Origin: Azotobacter paspali
GTDB taxonomy: Bacteria > Pseudomonadota > Gammaproteobacteria > Pseudomonadales > Pseudomonadaceae
DNA length: 53,620 nt
Strand: one strand, 5' to 3'
Assembly: GCF_042434745.1 (NCBI RefSeq)
Contig: NZ_JBHLSS010000050.1
Shown here: piece by piece, positions 45,003 to 53,045 of the stretch
Layout: each line of letters opens with the position of its first letter
How positions within the stretch are numbered: position 1 is the stretch's first letter
Notes under the pieces: generated by a model
What the model saw: only the letters and a program-made list of their open reading frames with translations
Databases searched by the model: none
What the model was told of the DNA's origin: nothing
Made by a program: the position numbers and the translations under genes

Positions 45003-45300
45003 TGCGGTTCTCCGTGATTCTTGTAAGGCGTGGCCCTCTACTCCAACCTGACACGGAATGGCGGGGGAGTGGGGTGATGGAGGAGTGACGGCGCGCCGGA
45101 TCAGCGCGGATGTACCGGGAAATGGCGACGATGTGGAGGCGATAAGGTGGACATGCGGGACATTGGGGAAATTCCTTTTGAAATTATTGTTGGAATCGGA
45201 CGGTGCTGGAAAAGCTCCTGAGCGGCTTTCATGGTTGCCGTGCGCCCTGCAGGCGTCAATCTGGGAGCGGGGCTTTCGTGCGGTAATCAAACGAATAACT

Positions 45301-45324
45301 AACCAGCCGGTACATTTTGGTTGC
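45301..45324 (+). promoter_or_regulatory. Candidate operator before quiC
   Basis: The 24-base segment reads AACC, three variable bases, CGGTACATTTT, four variable bases, then GC. The same pattern stands before aroQ on the opposite strand (49547-49570). It lies 115 bases before quiC, in the gap between quiC and the leftward porin pseudogene. A likely binding site for the TetR regulator of the cluster. Confidence 0.5.
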
Positions 45325-45438
45325 CCGCCTCTTGGCTCCATCCAATAATCGATACGGATTTTCCCTTCGCCAGTCCGACCCTCTCGCCCCACGGTTGCGA
45401 CGTCCGCTGGCAGCAGACTGCTCCAATACGGAGGACCC

Positions 45439-47337
45439 ATGCATCGTTCCATTGCCACCGTCTCGCTCAGCGGAACCCTGCCGGAAAAGCTCGAGGCGGT
45501 CGCCGCCGCCGGCTTCGACGGCGTGGAAATCTTCGAGAACGACTTGCTCTACCACGGCGCCAGCCCGCGCGAGGTACGCCGGATGGCGGCCGACCTGGGC
45601 CTGGCCATCACGTTGTTCCAGCCGTTTCGCGACTTCGAGGGCTGCCGGCGCGACCGGCTGCAGCGCAACCTCGACCGCGCCGAGCGCAAGTTCGACCTGA
45701 TGCAGGAACTGGGCACCGACCTGGTGCTGGTGTGCAGCAACGTCGCCGGGGATTCCCTGGGCGCCCGGCAGATCCTTGTCGACGACCTGCGGCTGCTGGC
45801 CGAGCGGGCCGCCGCGCGCCGCTTGCGCATCGGCTACGAAGCGCTGGCCTGGGGGCGCCACGTCAACACCTGGCAACAGGTCTGGGACATCGTGCGGGAG
45901 GCCGACCATCCCAATCTGGGCATGATCCTCGACAGCTTTCACACCCTGTCGCTGAAAGGCGATCCGAGTGCCATCGCTGAGGTGCCCGGAGAAAAGATCT
46001 TCTTCGTGCAGATGGCCGATGCGCCGATCCTGGCCATGGATGTGCTGGAATGGAGCCGGCATTTCCGCTGTTTCCCAGGGCAGGGCGAGTTCGACTTGGC
46101 GGGCTTTCTCGCGCCGATCCTCAAGAGCGGCTACCGCGGGCCGCTGTCGCTGGAAATCTTCAACGACGGCTTCCGCGCCGCGCCGACCCGTGGTAATGCG
46201 CTGGACGGCTACCGCTCGCTGCTCTACCTGGAGGAGAGGACCCGCCTGCTGCTGGAGCGCCAGGGACAGTCACCGGAGCCTGGGGTGCTGTTCGCACCGC
46301 CACCGGCTAGTCGCTACGACGGCATCGAGTTCCTCGAGTTCGCCGTCGACGACGACCATGCCGCCCGACTGGGCCAGTGGCTGACCCGTCTCGGTTTCGT
46401 CGAGGCCGGCCGCCATCGCTCGAAGAACGTCAGCCTGCTGCGCCAAGGCGACATCAACCTGGTGCTCAACGCCGAGCCCTATTCCTTCGCCCACGGCTAT
46501 TTCGAGGCCCATGGCCCGTCGCTGTGTGCCACCGCGCTGCTGGTGCAGGACAGCCATCGAGCGCTGGAGCACGCCTGCGGCTTCGGCGGACAACCCTACC
46601 GCGGCCTGGTCGGTCCCAACGAGCGCGAGATTCCGGCGGTGCGCGCGCCGGACAGCAGCCTGATCTATCTGGTCGACCGCGATGCCGAGGGCCACAGCAT
46701 CTACGAGACCGATTTCGAGCTGAAGGGCGGTGCCGGCGCCGGCGTGCTGCGGCGCATCGATCACGTGGCCATGGCCCTGCCGGCCGAGGCCATGGATTCC
46801 TGGGTGCTGTTCTACAAGAGCCTGTTCGACTTCGAGGCCGACGACGAAGTGGTGCTGCCCGATCCCTACGGTCTGGTCAAGAGCCGCGCTGTGCGCAGCC
46901 GCTGCTGCTCGGTACGCCTGCCGCTGAGCATCTCGGAAAACCGCGACACGGCCATTTCGCGCTCGTTGTTAAGCTATCGCGGCTCCGGTGTGCACCACAT
47001 CGCCTTCTCCTGCGACGACATCTTCGTCGCCGTCGAGCTGGCCAAGGAAGCCGGCGTGCCCCTGCTGGAGATTCCGCTGAACTACTACGACGATTTGGCC
47101 GCGCGCTTCGATTTCGACGACGACTTTCTCAGCAGGCTGGCCTACTTCAACATCCTCTACGACCGCGATGTGCAGGGCGGCGAGTTGTTCCACGTCTATA
47201 CCGAGCCGTTCGCCGAGCGTTTCTTCTTCGAGATCCTGCAGCGCAGGGACTACGCCGGCTACGGGGCAGCCAACGTTGCCGTGCGCCTGGCGGCCATGGC
47301 TCAGGCGCGCGACGGGCACGGCAAGCCCAGGCTGTGA
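45439..47337 (+). CDS. quiC: 3-dehydroshikimate dehydratase, QuiC two-domain type
   Basis: A 632-residue fusion like QuiC1 of Pseudomonas. The N-terminal half (1-285) is a xylose-isomerase-like TIM barrel that dehydrates 3-dehydroshikimate to protocatechuate; likely metal and acid-base residues are in YEALAWGRHVNTW, MILDSFH, VQMADAP and LEIFND. The C-terminal half (about 290-600) is a hydroxyphenylpyruvate-dioxygenase-like vicinal oxygen chelate domain retaining the metal triad (RIDHVAM, GVHHIAF, FFFEILQRR). It links quinate and shikimate to the pca genes. ATG 45439 begins MHRSIATVSLSG with GGAGG about six bases upstream. Confidence 0.95.
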   Translation: MHRSIATVSLSGTLPEKLEAVAAAGFDGVEIFENDLLYHGASPREVRRMAADLGLAITLFQPFRDFEGCRRDRLQRNLDRAERKFDLMQELGTDLVLVCSNVAGDSLGARQILVDDLRLLAERAAARRLRIGYEALAWGRHVNTWQQVWDIVREADHPNLGMILDSFHTLSLKGDPSAIAEVPGEKIFFVQMADAPILAMDVLEWSRHFRCFPGQGEFDLAGFLAPILKSGYRGPLSLEIFNDGFRAAPTRGNALDGYRSLLYLEERTRLLLERQGQSPEPGVLFAPPPASRYDGIEFLEFAVDDDHAARLGQWLTRLGFVEAGRHRSKNVSLLRQGDINLVLNAEPYSFAHGYFEAHGPSLCATALLVQDSHRALEHACGFGGQPYRGLVGPNEREIPAVRAPDSSLIYLVDRDAEGHSIYETDFELKGGAGAGVLRRIDHVAMALPAEAMDSWVLFYKSLFDFEADDEVVLPDPYGLVKSRAVRSRCCSVRLPLSISENRDTAISRSLLSYRGSGVHHIAFSCDDIFVAVELAKEAGVPLLEIPLNYYDDLAARFDFDDDFLSRLAYFNILYDRDVQGGELFHVYTEPFAERFFFEILQRRDYAGYGAANVAVRLAAMAQARDGHGKPRL

Positions 47338-47429
47338 GCCGCGAAGCCACGGCATCCGCGCCGTGGCTTTCCTCCTCCCGTCCGGCCATGAATAACGGCG
47401 CTCGTCCTTATCCTCAAAATACGCCTTCC

Positions 47430-48095
47430 ATGCTGGACACCAAGCCCGTCGCCGATCCGGCCGCGCGCCTGCGCCAGCCACGCAAGAACAATCTGGAAAA
47501 GACCCGGCAGGACATCCTGCTCGCGGCGATCCGCGAGTTCGCCGAGCAGGGCCTGAGCGGTGCGCGAGTGGATGCCATCGCCGAGCGCACCAGCATCTCC
47601 AAGCGGATGATCTACTACTACTTCGGCAGCAAGGAGCAGCTCTACCTGGCCGTGCTGGAGAAGCTCTACGGCGACATCCGCGCCACCGAGGCCACTTTCC
47701 GGCTCGACGAGCTGGAGCCGGAGGCGGCGATCCGCAGGCTGGTCGAGTTCACCTTCGATCACCACGCTGCCAATGTCGATTTCATCCGCCTGGTGAGCAT
47801 CGAGAACATCCATCACGGCGAGCATATCGCCCGCTCTCCGTCGATCCGCTCGCTGAGCAAGTCGATCGTCAGCCAGATCGCCGCGATTCTCGCCCATGGC
47901 GCCGATGCCGGTGTGTTCCGCGCGGGCATCAATCCGCTCGACCTGCACCTGTTGATCAGTTCGTTCTGCTTCTTCCGAGTGTCCAACCGCTACACCTTCT
48001 CGACCATCCACCAGATCGACCTCGGCGGGGCCGAGGCCAGGGCCCGGCACCGGGAGATGATCTGCGAGACGGTGATCCGTCATGCCAGGGCGTGA
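47430..48095 (+). CDS. TetR-family regulator of the quinate/shikimate genes
   Basis: A 221-residue TetR-type repressor. The helix-turn-helix is at about residues 20-66 (NNLEKTRQDILLAAIREFAE, then SISKRMIYYYFGSKEQLY); the rest is the ligand-binding helical domain with LISSFCFFRVSNRYTFSTIH, common in regulators of aromatic catabolism. The start is ATG 47430 or the in-frame ATG 47388; neither has a clear ribosome site. It follows quiC by 92 bases and faces aroE. It probably senses a quinate or shikimate intermediate; the shared motif before quiC and aroQ is its likely target. Confidence 0.88.
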   Translation: MLDTKPVADPAARLRQPRKNNLEKTRQDILLAAIREFAEQGLSGARVDAIAERTSISKRMIYYYFGSKEQLYLAVLEKLYGDIRATEATFRLDELEPEAAIRRLVEFTFDHHAANVDFIRLVSIENIHHGEHIARSPSIRSLSKSIVSQIAAILAHGADAGVFRAGINPLDLHLLISSFCFFRVSNRYTFSTIHQIDLGGAEARARHREMICETVIRHARA

Positions 48096-48211
48096 GAGGG
48101 AGCTCGCAAGGTTTCCGGGCCGCCGTCAGGCGCCGGAGGAGCGCTCGCCGGAGCGCCTGGAAACCGCCCGGGGCCTGGCTGTTGCCGGAGCGGCGACCCT
48201 GGTGGCCAGGC

Positions 48212-49065
48212 TCAGCCGAGGCTGGCGAAGTGCGCCGTCATCCGTCCGGCATCGGCCCGGACGTCGCTGAACAGCTCGAACGCCTTGACCGCCTGGAACA
48301 CCGCCATATTGCCGCCGTCGAGGGGCAGGCAGCCGAGAGCGCGGGCATTGCGCAGCAGTTCGGTCTCCAGCGGGAAGTAGATGATCTCCGCTACCCACAG
48401 GTCGGCATGCAGCAGTTCAGCCGGCAACGGCATGCCCAGCAGCTTAGCCATTCCGACCGGGGTGGTATTGATCAGTCCCTGGGCTTCGGCCATGGCGGCC
48501 GGCAGGTCGCTGCCGGCCAGCACCCGGTCGGCGCCGAAGCTGGCGTTGAGGTTGGCGGCCAGATCGGCGGCACGGCTCGGCTCCACGTCGAAGATGGTCA
48601 GCCGGCGCACGCCCGCCTGCAGCAGGGCATGCGCCACCGCAGCACCGGCGCCGCCAGCCCCCATCTGTACCGCGCGTTCGCGTGCCACGCCCGGCAGGCC
48701 GCGCCGGAAGCCCTCGGCGAAGGCCAGGCAATCGGTGTTGTGGCCGATGCGCTTGCTGTCCTTGAACACCACGGTGTTCACCGCGCCGATGCCGCGGGCT
48801 TCCGCCGACAGCTCACGAGCAGCGGGATGACCGCCTGCTTGCAGGGGAAAGTGATGTTCAGGCCGGTGAAGCTCATGCGCTCGGCCACGCTCAGCGGCTC
48901 CGGCAGGGCTTCGGTCGTCAAGCCGAGCTTGTCCAGATTGATCAGCCGGTAGAGATAGCGGATGCCTTGGGCGTCGCCCTCGTGCTCGTGCATGGCCGGC
49001 GTGCACGAGGCCTGGACGCCGGCGCCGATCAGGCCGGCGAGGATGCTGTGCGGTTTGGCGGTCAT
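48212..49065 (-). pseudogene. aroE: Shikimate/quinate dehydrogenase gene with one frameshift
   Basis: From ATG 49065 the frame gives MTAKPHSILAGLIGAGVQAS, an AroE N-terminus, through SFTGLNITFPCKQAVIPLL with the substrate-site lysine. Near 48815 a single base is missing: the frame then needs to be changed to read ELSAEARGIGAVNTVVF, NTDCLAF, GAGGAGAAVAHALLQ and the C-terminus DGGNMAVFQAVKAFELF. All AroE motifs exist, split over two frames, so only this one-base loss separates it from an intact about 284-residue enzyme. It belongs to the catabolic AroE type that oxidises shikimate or quinate. It begins five bases after the aroQ stop. Confidence 0.9.
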
Positions 49066-49069
49066 GGCT

Positions 49070-49495
49070 TCAATCCTTCTGCAGGAGCAGGCTGAAATGC
49101 TGCGGGGCCGTGCGGTAGCCGTGGCTGCCGAGGCCGCAGATTACACCGACGGCGATGTCCGACACGAAGGAGCGGTGGCGGAAGGGTTCGCGCTTGTGCA
49201 CGTTGGAAAGATGCACTTCGATGACCGGTAGCTCGCTGGCGAGCAGGGCGTCGCGGATGGCTACCGAGGTGTGCGTCCAGGCGGCGGGATTGATCAGGAT
49301 GCCGGCGCAGCGGCCGCGGGCCAGGTAGATCCACTCGATCAACTCGCCTTCATGGTTGGTCTGGCGGAACTCCACGACCAGACTGCATTCCTCGGTGGTG
49401 CGCGCGCAGAGGCCGGCGATGTCGGCCAGGGTTTCCCGTCCATAGGTGGCTGGCTCGCGCGTGCCGAGCAGGTTGAGATTGGGACCGTTGAGCAC
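49070..49495 (-). CDS. aroQ: Type II 3-dehydroquinate dehydratase
   Basis: A 141-residue type II dehydroquinase that interconverts 3-dehydroquinate and 3-dehydroshikimate. Signatures are NGPNLNLLGTREPATYG with the active-site Tyr, the arginine in the following loop, INPAAWTHTSVAIRDAL, and EVHLSNVHKREPFRH with the catalytic histidine. The only start in frame is GTG 49495, which opens VLNGPN; relatives have four or more residues before this strand (here THTVL precedes, then a stop). A GTG at 49511 with GAGAA before it fits a start but is one frame off. The N-terminus may thus be damaged. It is followed by aroE. Confidence 0.85.
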   Translation of the reverse strand: MLNGPNLNLLGTREPATYGRETLADIAGLCARTTEECSLVVEFRQTNHEGELIEWIYLARGRCAGILINPAAWTHTSVAIRDALLASELPVIEVHLSNVHKREPFRHRSFVSDIAVGVICGLGSHGYRTAPQHFSLLLQKD

Positions 49496-49546
49496 GAGGA
49501 CTGTGTGTCACGCGATTCTCTATATTGTTATTGGATGGGTGGAGTC

Positions 49547-49570
49547 GCGGGTAAAATGTACCGAACGGTT
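49547..49570 (-). promoter_or_regulatory. Candidate operator before aroQ
   Basis: Read on the minus strand this segment shares AACC, CGGTACATTTT and a final GC, all at the same spacing, with the site before quiC at 45301-45324. It lies 52 bases before the aroQ start. The left half also contains the dyad GGTA-AAATG-TACC. The remaining spacer to the tRNA shows nothing else. Confidence 0.5.
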
Positions 49571-49831
49571 AATCTGGTCAATCCGCCAGTCGCTGCCCCT
49601 GAGCATGCGGCGGACGCCGATTGTCGCCACACCGGCCGGAAGGGGCCTGCAAACCTGATGTGGCGGGCTTTCCGGGGCTTTCCGGGACAGCCGGTACGGG
49701 CGCCGAAAGTGTGCGGTTATCGCTCGGGAAGGTGTCCAGGGGCTGCGCGGCAAAAACCGGAACAGCGTCGAGAACCTGCGGAAAAATTGCACTTCACCTG
49801 CCGGCCTGCTTCTGGTAAAAAGGCAACCCTC

Positions 49832-49905
49832 GCGGGCGTCGTATAATGGCATTACCTGAGCTTCCCAAGCTCATGACGAGGGTTCGATTCCCTTCGCCCG
49901 CTCCA
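49832..49905 (+). tRNA. tRNA-Gly (CCC anticodon)
   Basis: The cloverleaf can be drawn by eye: acceptor GCGGGCG with CGCCCGC, anticodon stem TGAGC/GCTCA closing the loop TTCCCAA (anticodon CCC), T-arm AGGGTTCGATTCCCT, discriminator T and an encoded CCA at 49903-49905. It serves as the insertion target of the integrative element that follows. Confidence 0.95.
49886..49905 (+). other. Presumed attL core at the tRNA 3' end
   Basis: The 3' part of tRNA-Gly(CCC) is the likely crossover site of the adjacent P4-type integrase, which is encoded 165 bases on in the same direction. The matching attR copy must lie beyond the window, so the exact core is not seen. Confidence 0.5.
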
Positions 49906-49950
49906 CTTACTTGTTTCCACATGCTCCCGCATGTAGCTGAAACCCAGAGA

Positions 49951-49976
49951 AACCGGCCCTTAGAGCCGGTTTTTTT
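49951..49976 (+). terminator. Intrinsic terminator after tRNA-Gly
   Basis: AACCGGC (49951-49957) pairs with GCCGGTT (49965-49971), followed by seven T (49970-49976). It ends tRNA transcription before the integrase gene and lies inside the inserted element. Confidence 0.85.
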
Positions 49977-50016
49977 GTGCCTGCATGTTCCCACTTGTAC
50001 CCGCATAGCGTTGTTT

Positions 50017-50069
50017 CTGGTGTACACCAGCTTGTACACTGAGAAAACAGCCTAACTTTGGTGTACAAG
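50017..50069. repeat. Repeated GTGTACA motifs before the integrase gene
   Basis: The perfect palindrome CTGGTGTACACCAG (50017-50030) is followed by CTTGTACACT (50031-50040) and TTGGTGTACAAGG (50058-50070), with a related ACTTGTACCC at 49993-50002. Such phased copies next to int could be integrase arm sites or operators of an int regulator. Confidence 0.5.
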
Positions 50070-50070
50070 G

Positions 50071-51357
50071 ATGAAGCGTTCGGAGATCAAGAAGCGCCCC
50101 CTGGCCGATACCGTTCTCGCCAGCCTGGAGCCCGATGACAAGGAGTATCGGGAGCTGGATAGCCCCGGCCTGTACTTCCGGGTGAAGCCGAACGGACAAA
50201 AGGGCTGGCTGCTGCGCCACAAGAAGCCAGATTGCCGCTGGGGCTGGCATGGGCTGGGCGGCTATCCTGAGATTCCCGCGAAGGTGGCCCGCAAGAAGGC
50301 ACAGGAGCTGCGCGAGCTGGTGGCGCATGGCATCGACCCCGTGCAGCACAAAGCCGCTCAGAGGGCCGCACAAAAGGCCACGGTGCTTAACCCCTTCCAT
50401 GAGTCGGTAGCCTACTGGTATCAGCGCAAGGTCGATGACGGGCTGGCCGAGAGCACGCTGCGCCTGATGCGCGGCTACCTGGACAACGACATCCTTCCAG
50501 CCCTGGGCGACAAGCCAATCACCGCGATCACCCCCAGGGACTGCGCCGAACTGCAAGCCAAGATCGAGGCGAGGGGAGCGACCAACACCCGCGACAAGAT
50601 CCGCGTTGCCCTGCGCCAGATCTTCAGCCAGGCCATTGCCAGAGGGCTGTGCGAGAACAACCCGGCATCCGAACTGGTGACGATTGCCACAAAGACACCC
50701 CGAGCCAAGCATTACCCCCACCTGCTGGAGTCGGAGCTGCCGGACTTCCTGCGAGCCCTGCGCGGGAGCACCAGCCGCACCCCGGCCCGGACGGCGACCT
50801 GGCTGTGCCTGTGGACGGCATCCCGCCCTGGCATGGTCCGCTGGGCAGAGTGGTCGGAAATCGACTTCGAGGCGGCCCTGTGGACGATCCCGGCGGCCAA
50901 GATGAAGATGCGCCGCGATCATGTGGTGCCGCTCTCCCGGCAAGCCCTGGAAGCCCTGCGAGAGCTTCATCGAGTGACGGGGAGGGGGCGCTACCTGTTC
51001 CCCGGCATCGGCTCGAAGCAGCCAGTCATCAGCGAGAACACCATCAACCTGACGCTGAGGAAGATCGGCTATCGGGATCGCCTCGTCGGGCATGGCACTC
51101 GGCACACGGCGTCGACGCTGCTGCGGGAACACGGCTGGGAGAAAGATCACGTCGAGGCCCAGCTCGCCCACAAGGAAGCTGGCGTGGCTGGTATTTACAA
51201 TCAGGCCGCTTACCTGCCCCAGCGCCGCGCCATGATGCAGTGGTATGCCGACTACCTCGACTGCCTGGCCGAGAGCATGACACCTGCCCGGCGAGCCGAC
51301 TTTGACCGCCGCGTGAACATGCTAGAGAGCAACGTGCTGGAGCTGGTGCGAGCATGA
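50071..51357 (+). CDS. int: P4-type tyrosine integrase
   Basis: A 428-residue tyrosine recombinase. The N-terminal DUF4102/arm-binding domain (residues 1-90) contains YRELDSPGLYFRVKPNGQKGW; a SAM-like core-binding domain follows, and the catalytic domain begins near 215. Catalytic residues: Arg in TASRPGMVRWAEW, Lys in AKMKMRRDHVVPLS, His-x2-Arg in GHGTRHTASTL, His in AQLAHKEAG and Tyr in GIYNQAAY. The arginine block reads SRPGMV instead of the common G-x-R-x-G-E, as in a subgroup of these integrases. It should insert the element at tRNA-Gly(CCC). No good ribosome site precedes ATG 50071. Confidence 0.93.
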   Translation: MKRSEIKKRPLADTVLASLEPDDKEYRELDSPGLYFRVKPNGQKGWLLRHKKPDCRWGWHGLGGYPEIPAKVARKKAQELRELVAHGIDPVQHKAAQRAAQKATVLNPFHESVAYWYQRKVDDGLAESTLRLMRGYLDNDILPALGDKPITAITPRDCAELQAKIEARGATNTRDKIRVALRQIFSQAIARGLCENNPASELVTIATKTPRAKHYPHLLESELPDFLRALRGSTSRTPARTATWLCLWTASRPGMVRWAEWSEIDFEAALWTIPAAKMKMRRDHVVPLSRQALEALRELHRVTGRGRYLFPGIGSKQPVISENTINLTLRKIGYRDRLVGHGTRHTASTLLREHGWEKDHVEAQLAHKEAGVAGIYNQAAYLPQRRAMMQWYADYLDCLAESMTPARRADFDRRVNMLESNVLELVRA

Positions 51358-51422
51358 AAAACTGGAAAAGGTCGGATGGCGTACCGACAAAACCTGCAAA
51401 ACCCTAGCAGGAGGCATAGCCA

Positions 51423-52160
51423 ATGCCCATCATGGAGATTGTTGCCCCAGCCTGGGAGGCATTCCTTCCGATTCAAGTCTTCGCCTACATGATTTATCCG
51501 AAGGACGAATCAGCCCGCCAAGCATTCATTGCTCATAAATGCGGCGAGATTGCGCTGAAAACCGCTCAAAAGTCAAATGCTGCCGAGGTCGCGCTGCCTA
51601 CTGGTCTGCTGGAGATCATCTTGAAGACATGCGGAACCAAAGCTCACGAAGTACCCGTCAAAACCGTGTTATCTGGGGCGGTCGCCAGCCATATCCTACT
51701 TGCCTTGATCGAGATGCAGGCCGAGGGCGTGGAGCCTAGCGTAAATAAAGCAATCCACCTGGCAAAAGCCTTTTTCAAGCGCGCCGAAAGCCGGACAGGG
51801 CACAAGGTAACGGCCGCTGACACGCGCTCATACCGTCGCTACTGGGCTGACTATAAGCCAGTGGCGCACCTGTGGGCCGCTACTCAATTCGCCGCCGATC
51901 CGCTTCACCACGATCATTGGAGGTCCGCTATGCAGGATGACTCGCTGCGCATCCTGGCCTTGGCGCGAGACCTGCTACACGCGGCGGAAGGGATTACCAA
52001 CACCAACTCAAGCGGCCCCATCCTCGACCGAGAGAAAATGTGGACATTGCCGGGCACAATCCTGCTTCCCGGCCAGCAAATGACATGCTCTGGCCTGACA
52101 GATATCCAGCGAAAGGATCTTGAGAGCTACGACCCTCGGGATTACACCGGTGACTACTGA
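51423..52160 (+). CDS. Unrecognised 245-residue protein of the element
   Basis: A cytoplasmic-looking protein without signal peptide or membrane span. It is mostly alpha-helical in composition; hydrophobic helices occur near residues 60-68 (GLLEIILKT) and 82-95 (VLSGAVASHILLAL). A basic stretch TRSYRRYWADYKPVAHLWAA lies near 135-155, and the tail is acidic and glycine/threonine-rich. I recognise no family. It has a strong ribosome site AGGAGG before ATG 51423 and lower GC than its surroundings, which fits recent acquisition. Located between int and the AlpA-like regulator, the usual position for accessory cargo of P4-like islands. Confidence 0.7.
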   Translation: MPIMEIVAPAWEAFLPIQVFAYMIYPKDESARQAFIAHKCGEIALKTAQKSNAAEVALPTGLLEIILKTCGTKAHEVPVKTVLSGAVASHILLALIEMQAEGVEPSVNKAIHLAKAFFKRAESRTGHKVTAADTRSYRRYWADYKPVAHLWAATQFAADPLHHDHWRSAMQDDSLRILALARDLLHAAEGITNTNSSGPILDREKMWTLPGTILLPGQQMTCSGLTDIQRKDLESYDPRDYTGDY

Positions 52161-52166
52161 CAAGAA

Positions 52167-52206
52167 TGCCTGTCACTAGTGTCAGTGTGCCTGTCAGTAG
52201 TTTCAG
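52167..52206. repeat. Tandem 19-bp direct repeats before the AlpA-like gene
   Basis: TGCCTGTCACTAGTGTCAG (52167-52185) and TGCCTGTCAGTAGTTTCAG (52188-52206) match at 17 of 19 positions and are 21 bases apart, two helical turns. They lie about 50 bases before the AlpA-like start and look like an operator pair. Confidence 0.6.
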
Positions 52207-52252
52207 AAGGCCACCCAGCGCATAACTTAAGCATCGCCAACCAAAAGGAGAC

Positions 52253-52504
52253 ATGGCGATGCAACCCGACACACTTCAAGATATTTACCGCCAGGCCGCT
52301 GCCTTGGCCCAACTGCTGAGCTTCGCCGAAGTGTGCAGCCTGCTGCGCAAGTCGCGCTCCGGCGTTTACAAGCTGATGGCCAGCGACCCCACCTTTCCCC
52401 GCAGCATCAAGGACGGCGAGGCCCGGTCGGCCCGTGCGTTCTTCGTCGCGTCGGAAATCGCCGCCTGGCAGCAGGCCAAGCTCGCCACGAGGGATGCTGC
52501 ATGA
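52253..52504 (+). CDS. AlpA-like helix-turn-helix regulator
   Basis: An 83-residue MerR-like small DNA-binding protein of the AlpA/excisionase type. The helix-turn-helix is in LLSFAEVCSLLRKSRSGVYKLM (residues about 21-42), followed by the wing DPTFPRSIKDGEARSARAFFVASEIAAW with the typical aromatic-x-SEI-AW ending. In P4-like elements such proteins control integrase expression and excision. ATG 52253 has AAGGAG five or so bases ahead; ATG 52259 is an alternative. The paired repeats upstream are its probable binding sites. Its stop overlaps the next gene. Confidence 0.82.
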   Translation: MAMQPDTLQDIYRQAAALAQLLSFAEVCSLLRKSRSGVYKLMASDPTFPRSIKDGEARSARAFFVASEIAAWQQAKLATRDAA

Positions 52505-52809
52505 AAAAGGCCGCCCCGGTGAAGGAAAGCGGCCTCGAAAACATGCAGGTCGATGATACCAGTCTTTCGTCACAGCGTGTCCGCCTCTTGGCATACATGC
52601 AGGCACACGGCTCAATCAACACCTTCGAGGCCATCAGCAAGCTGAACATTGTTCGCCCTGGCGCCCGTATCGCAGAGCTTCGCGCTGCTGGCCACAAAAT
52701 CCGCACCCACCTGGGGGAGCTGCGTGACGATCAGGGCCGGCCCCATCCGAAAGTGGCGACCTACTACCTGTCTGCAGAGCCGATCAATTTGGAAGAGGTG
52801 GCCGCATGA
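52501..52809 (+). CDS. Small winged-helix-like protein
   Basis: A 102-residue protein. Residues about 20-70 read SLSSQRVRLLAYMQAHGSIN, then TFEAISKLNIVRPGARIAEL and RAAGHKIRTHL, which has the pattern of the phage helix-turn-helix family (HTH_39-type) that pairs a two-helix reader with a short wing. The last 30 residues end with VATYYLS. It probably binds DNA in control of the element. ATG 52501 overlaps the preceding stop by four bases (ATGA), so translation is coupled to the AlpA-like gene. Confidence 0.75.
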   Translation: MKKAAPVKESGLENMQVDDTSLSSQRVRLLAYMQAHGSINTFEAISKLNIVRPGARIAELRAAGHKIRTHLGELRDDQGRPHPKVATYYLSAEPINLEEVAA

Positions 52810-53045
52810 GCATCTACACCGGACACCGCGTCGAGGACCATGAAGATTTCATCCTGGAGCAGCTTCTGCCGCTGATCGTCGACCATGCTGGCGCCAGCGA
52901 TACCCCGACGGAGGTAGTCGCCTTCGCCGTGCTCCTGACCCTGGCGACCGTCCTGCAAGCTAGGGGGCTGGGACGTGACGTGCTGGTCCGCGCCATTGAT
53001 GCCGCCCGCTTGCCGACCCATGAAGCACTGGAGGGTTTGCAGTGA
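52806..53045 (+). CDS. Small protein of unknown function in the element operon
   Basis: A 79-residue acidic, helical protein (MSIYTGHRVEDHEDFILEQL start; a hydrophobic helix VVAFAVLLTLATVLQ at about 39-53). No family recognised. It overlaps the preceding stop by four bases (ATGA) and the next start (TGATG), so it sits in the coupled chain of regulator genes. The coupling is the main evidence that it is translated. Confidence 0.65.
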   Translation: MSIYTGHRVEDHEDFILEQLLPLIVDHAGASDTPTEVVAFAVLLTLATVLQARGLGRDVLVRAIDAARLPTHEALEGLQ

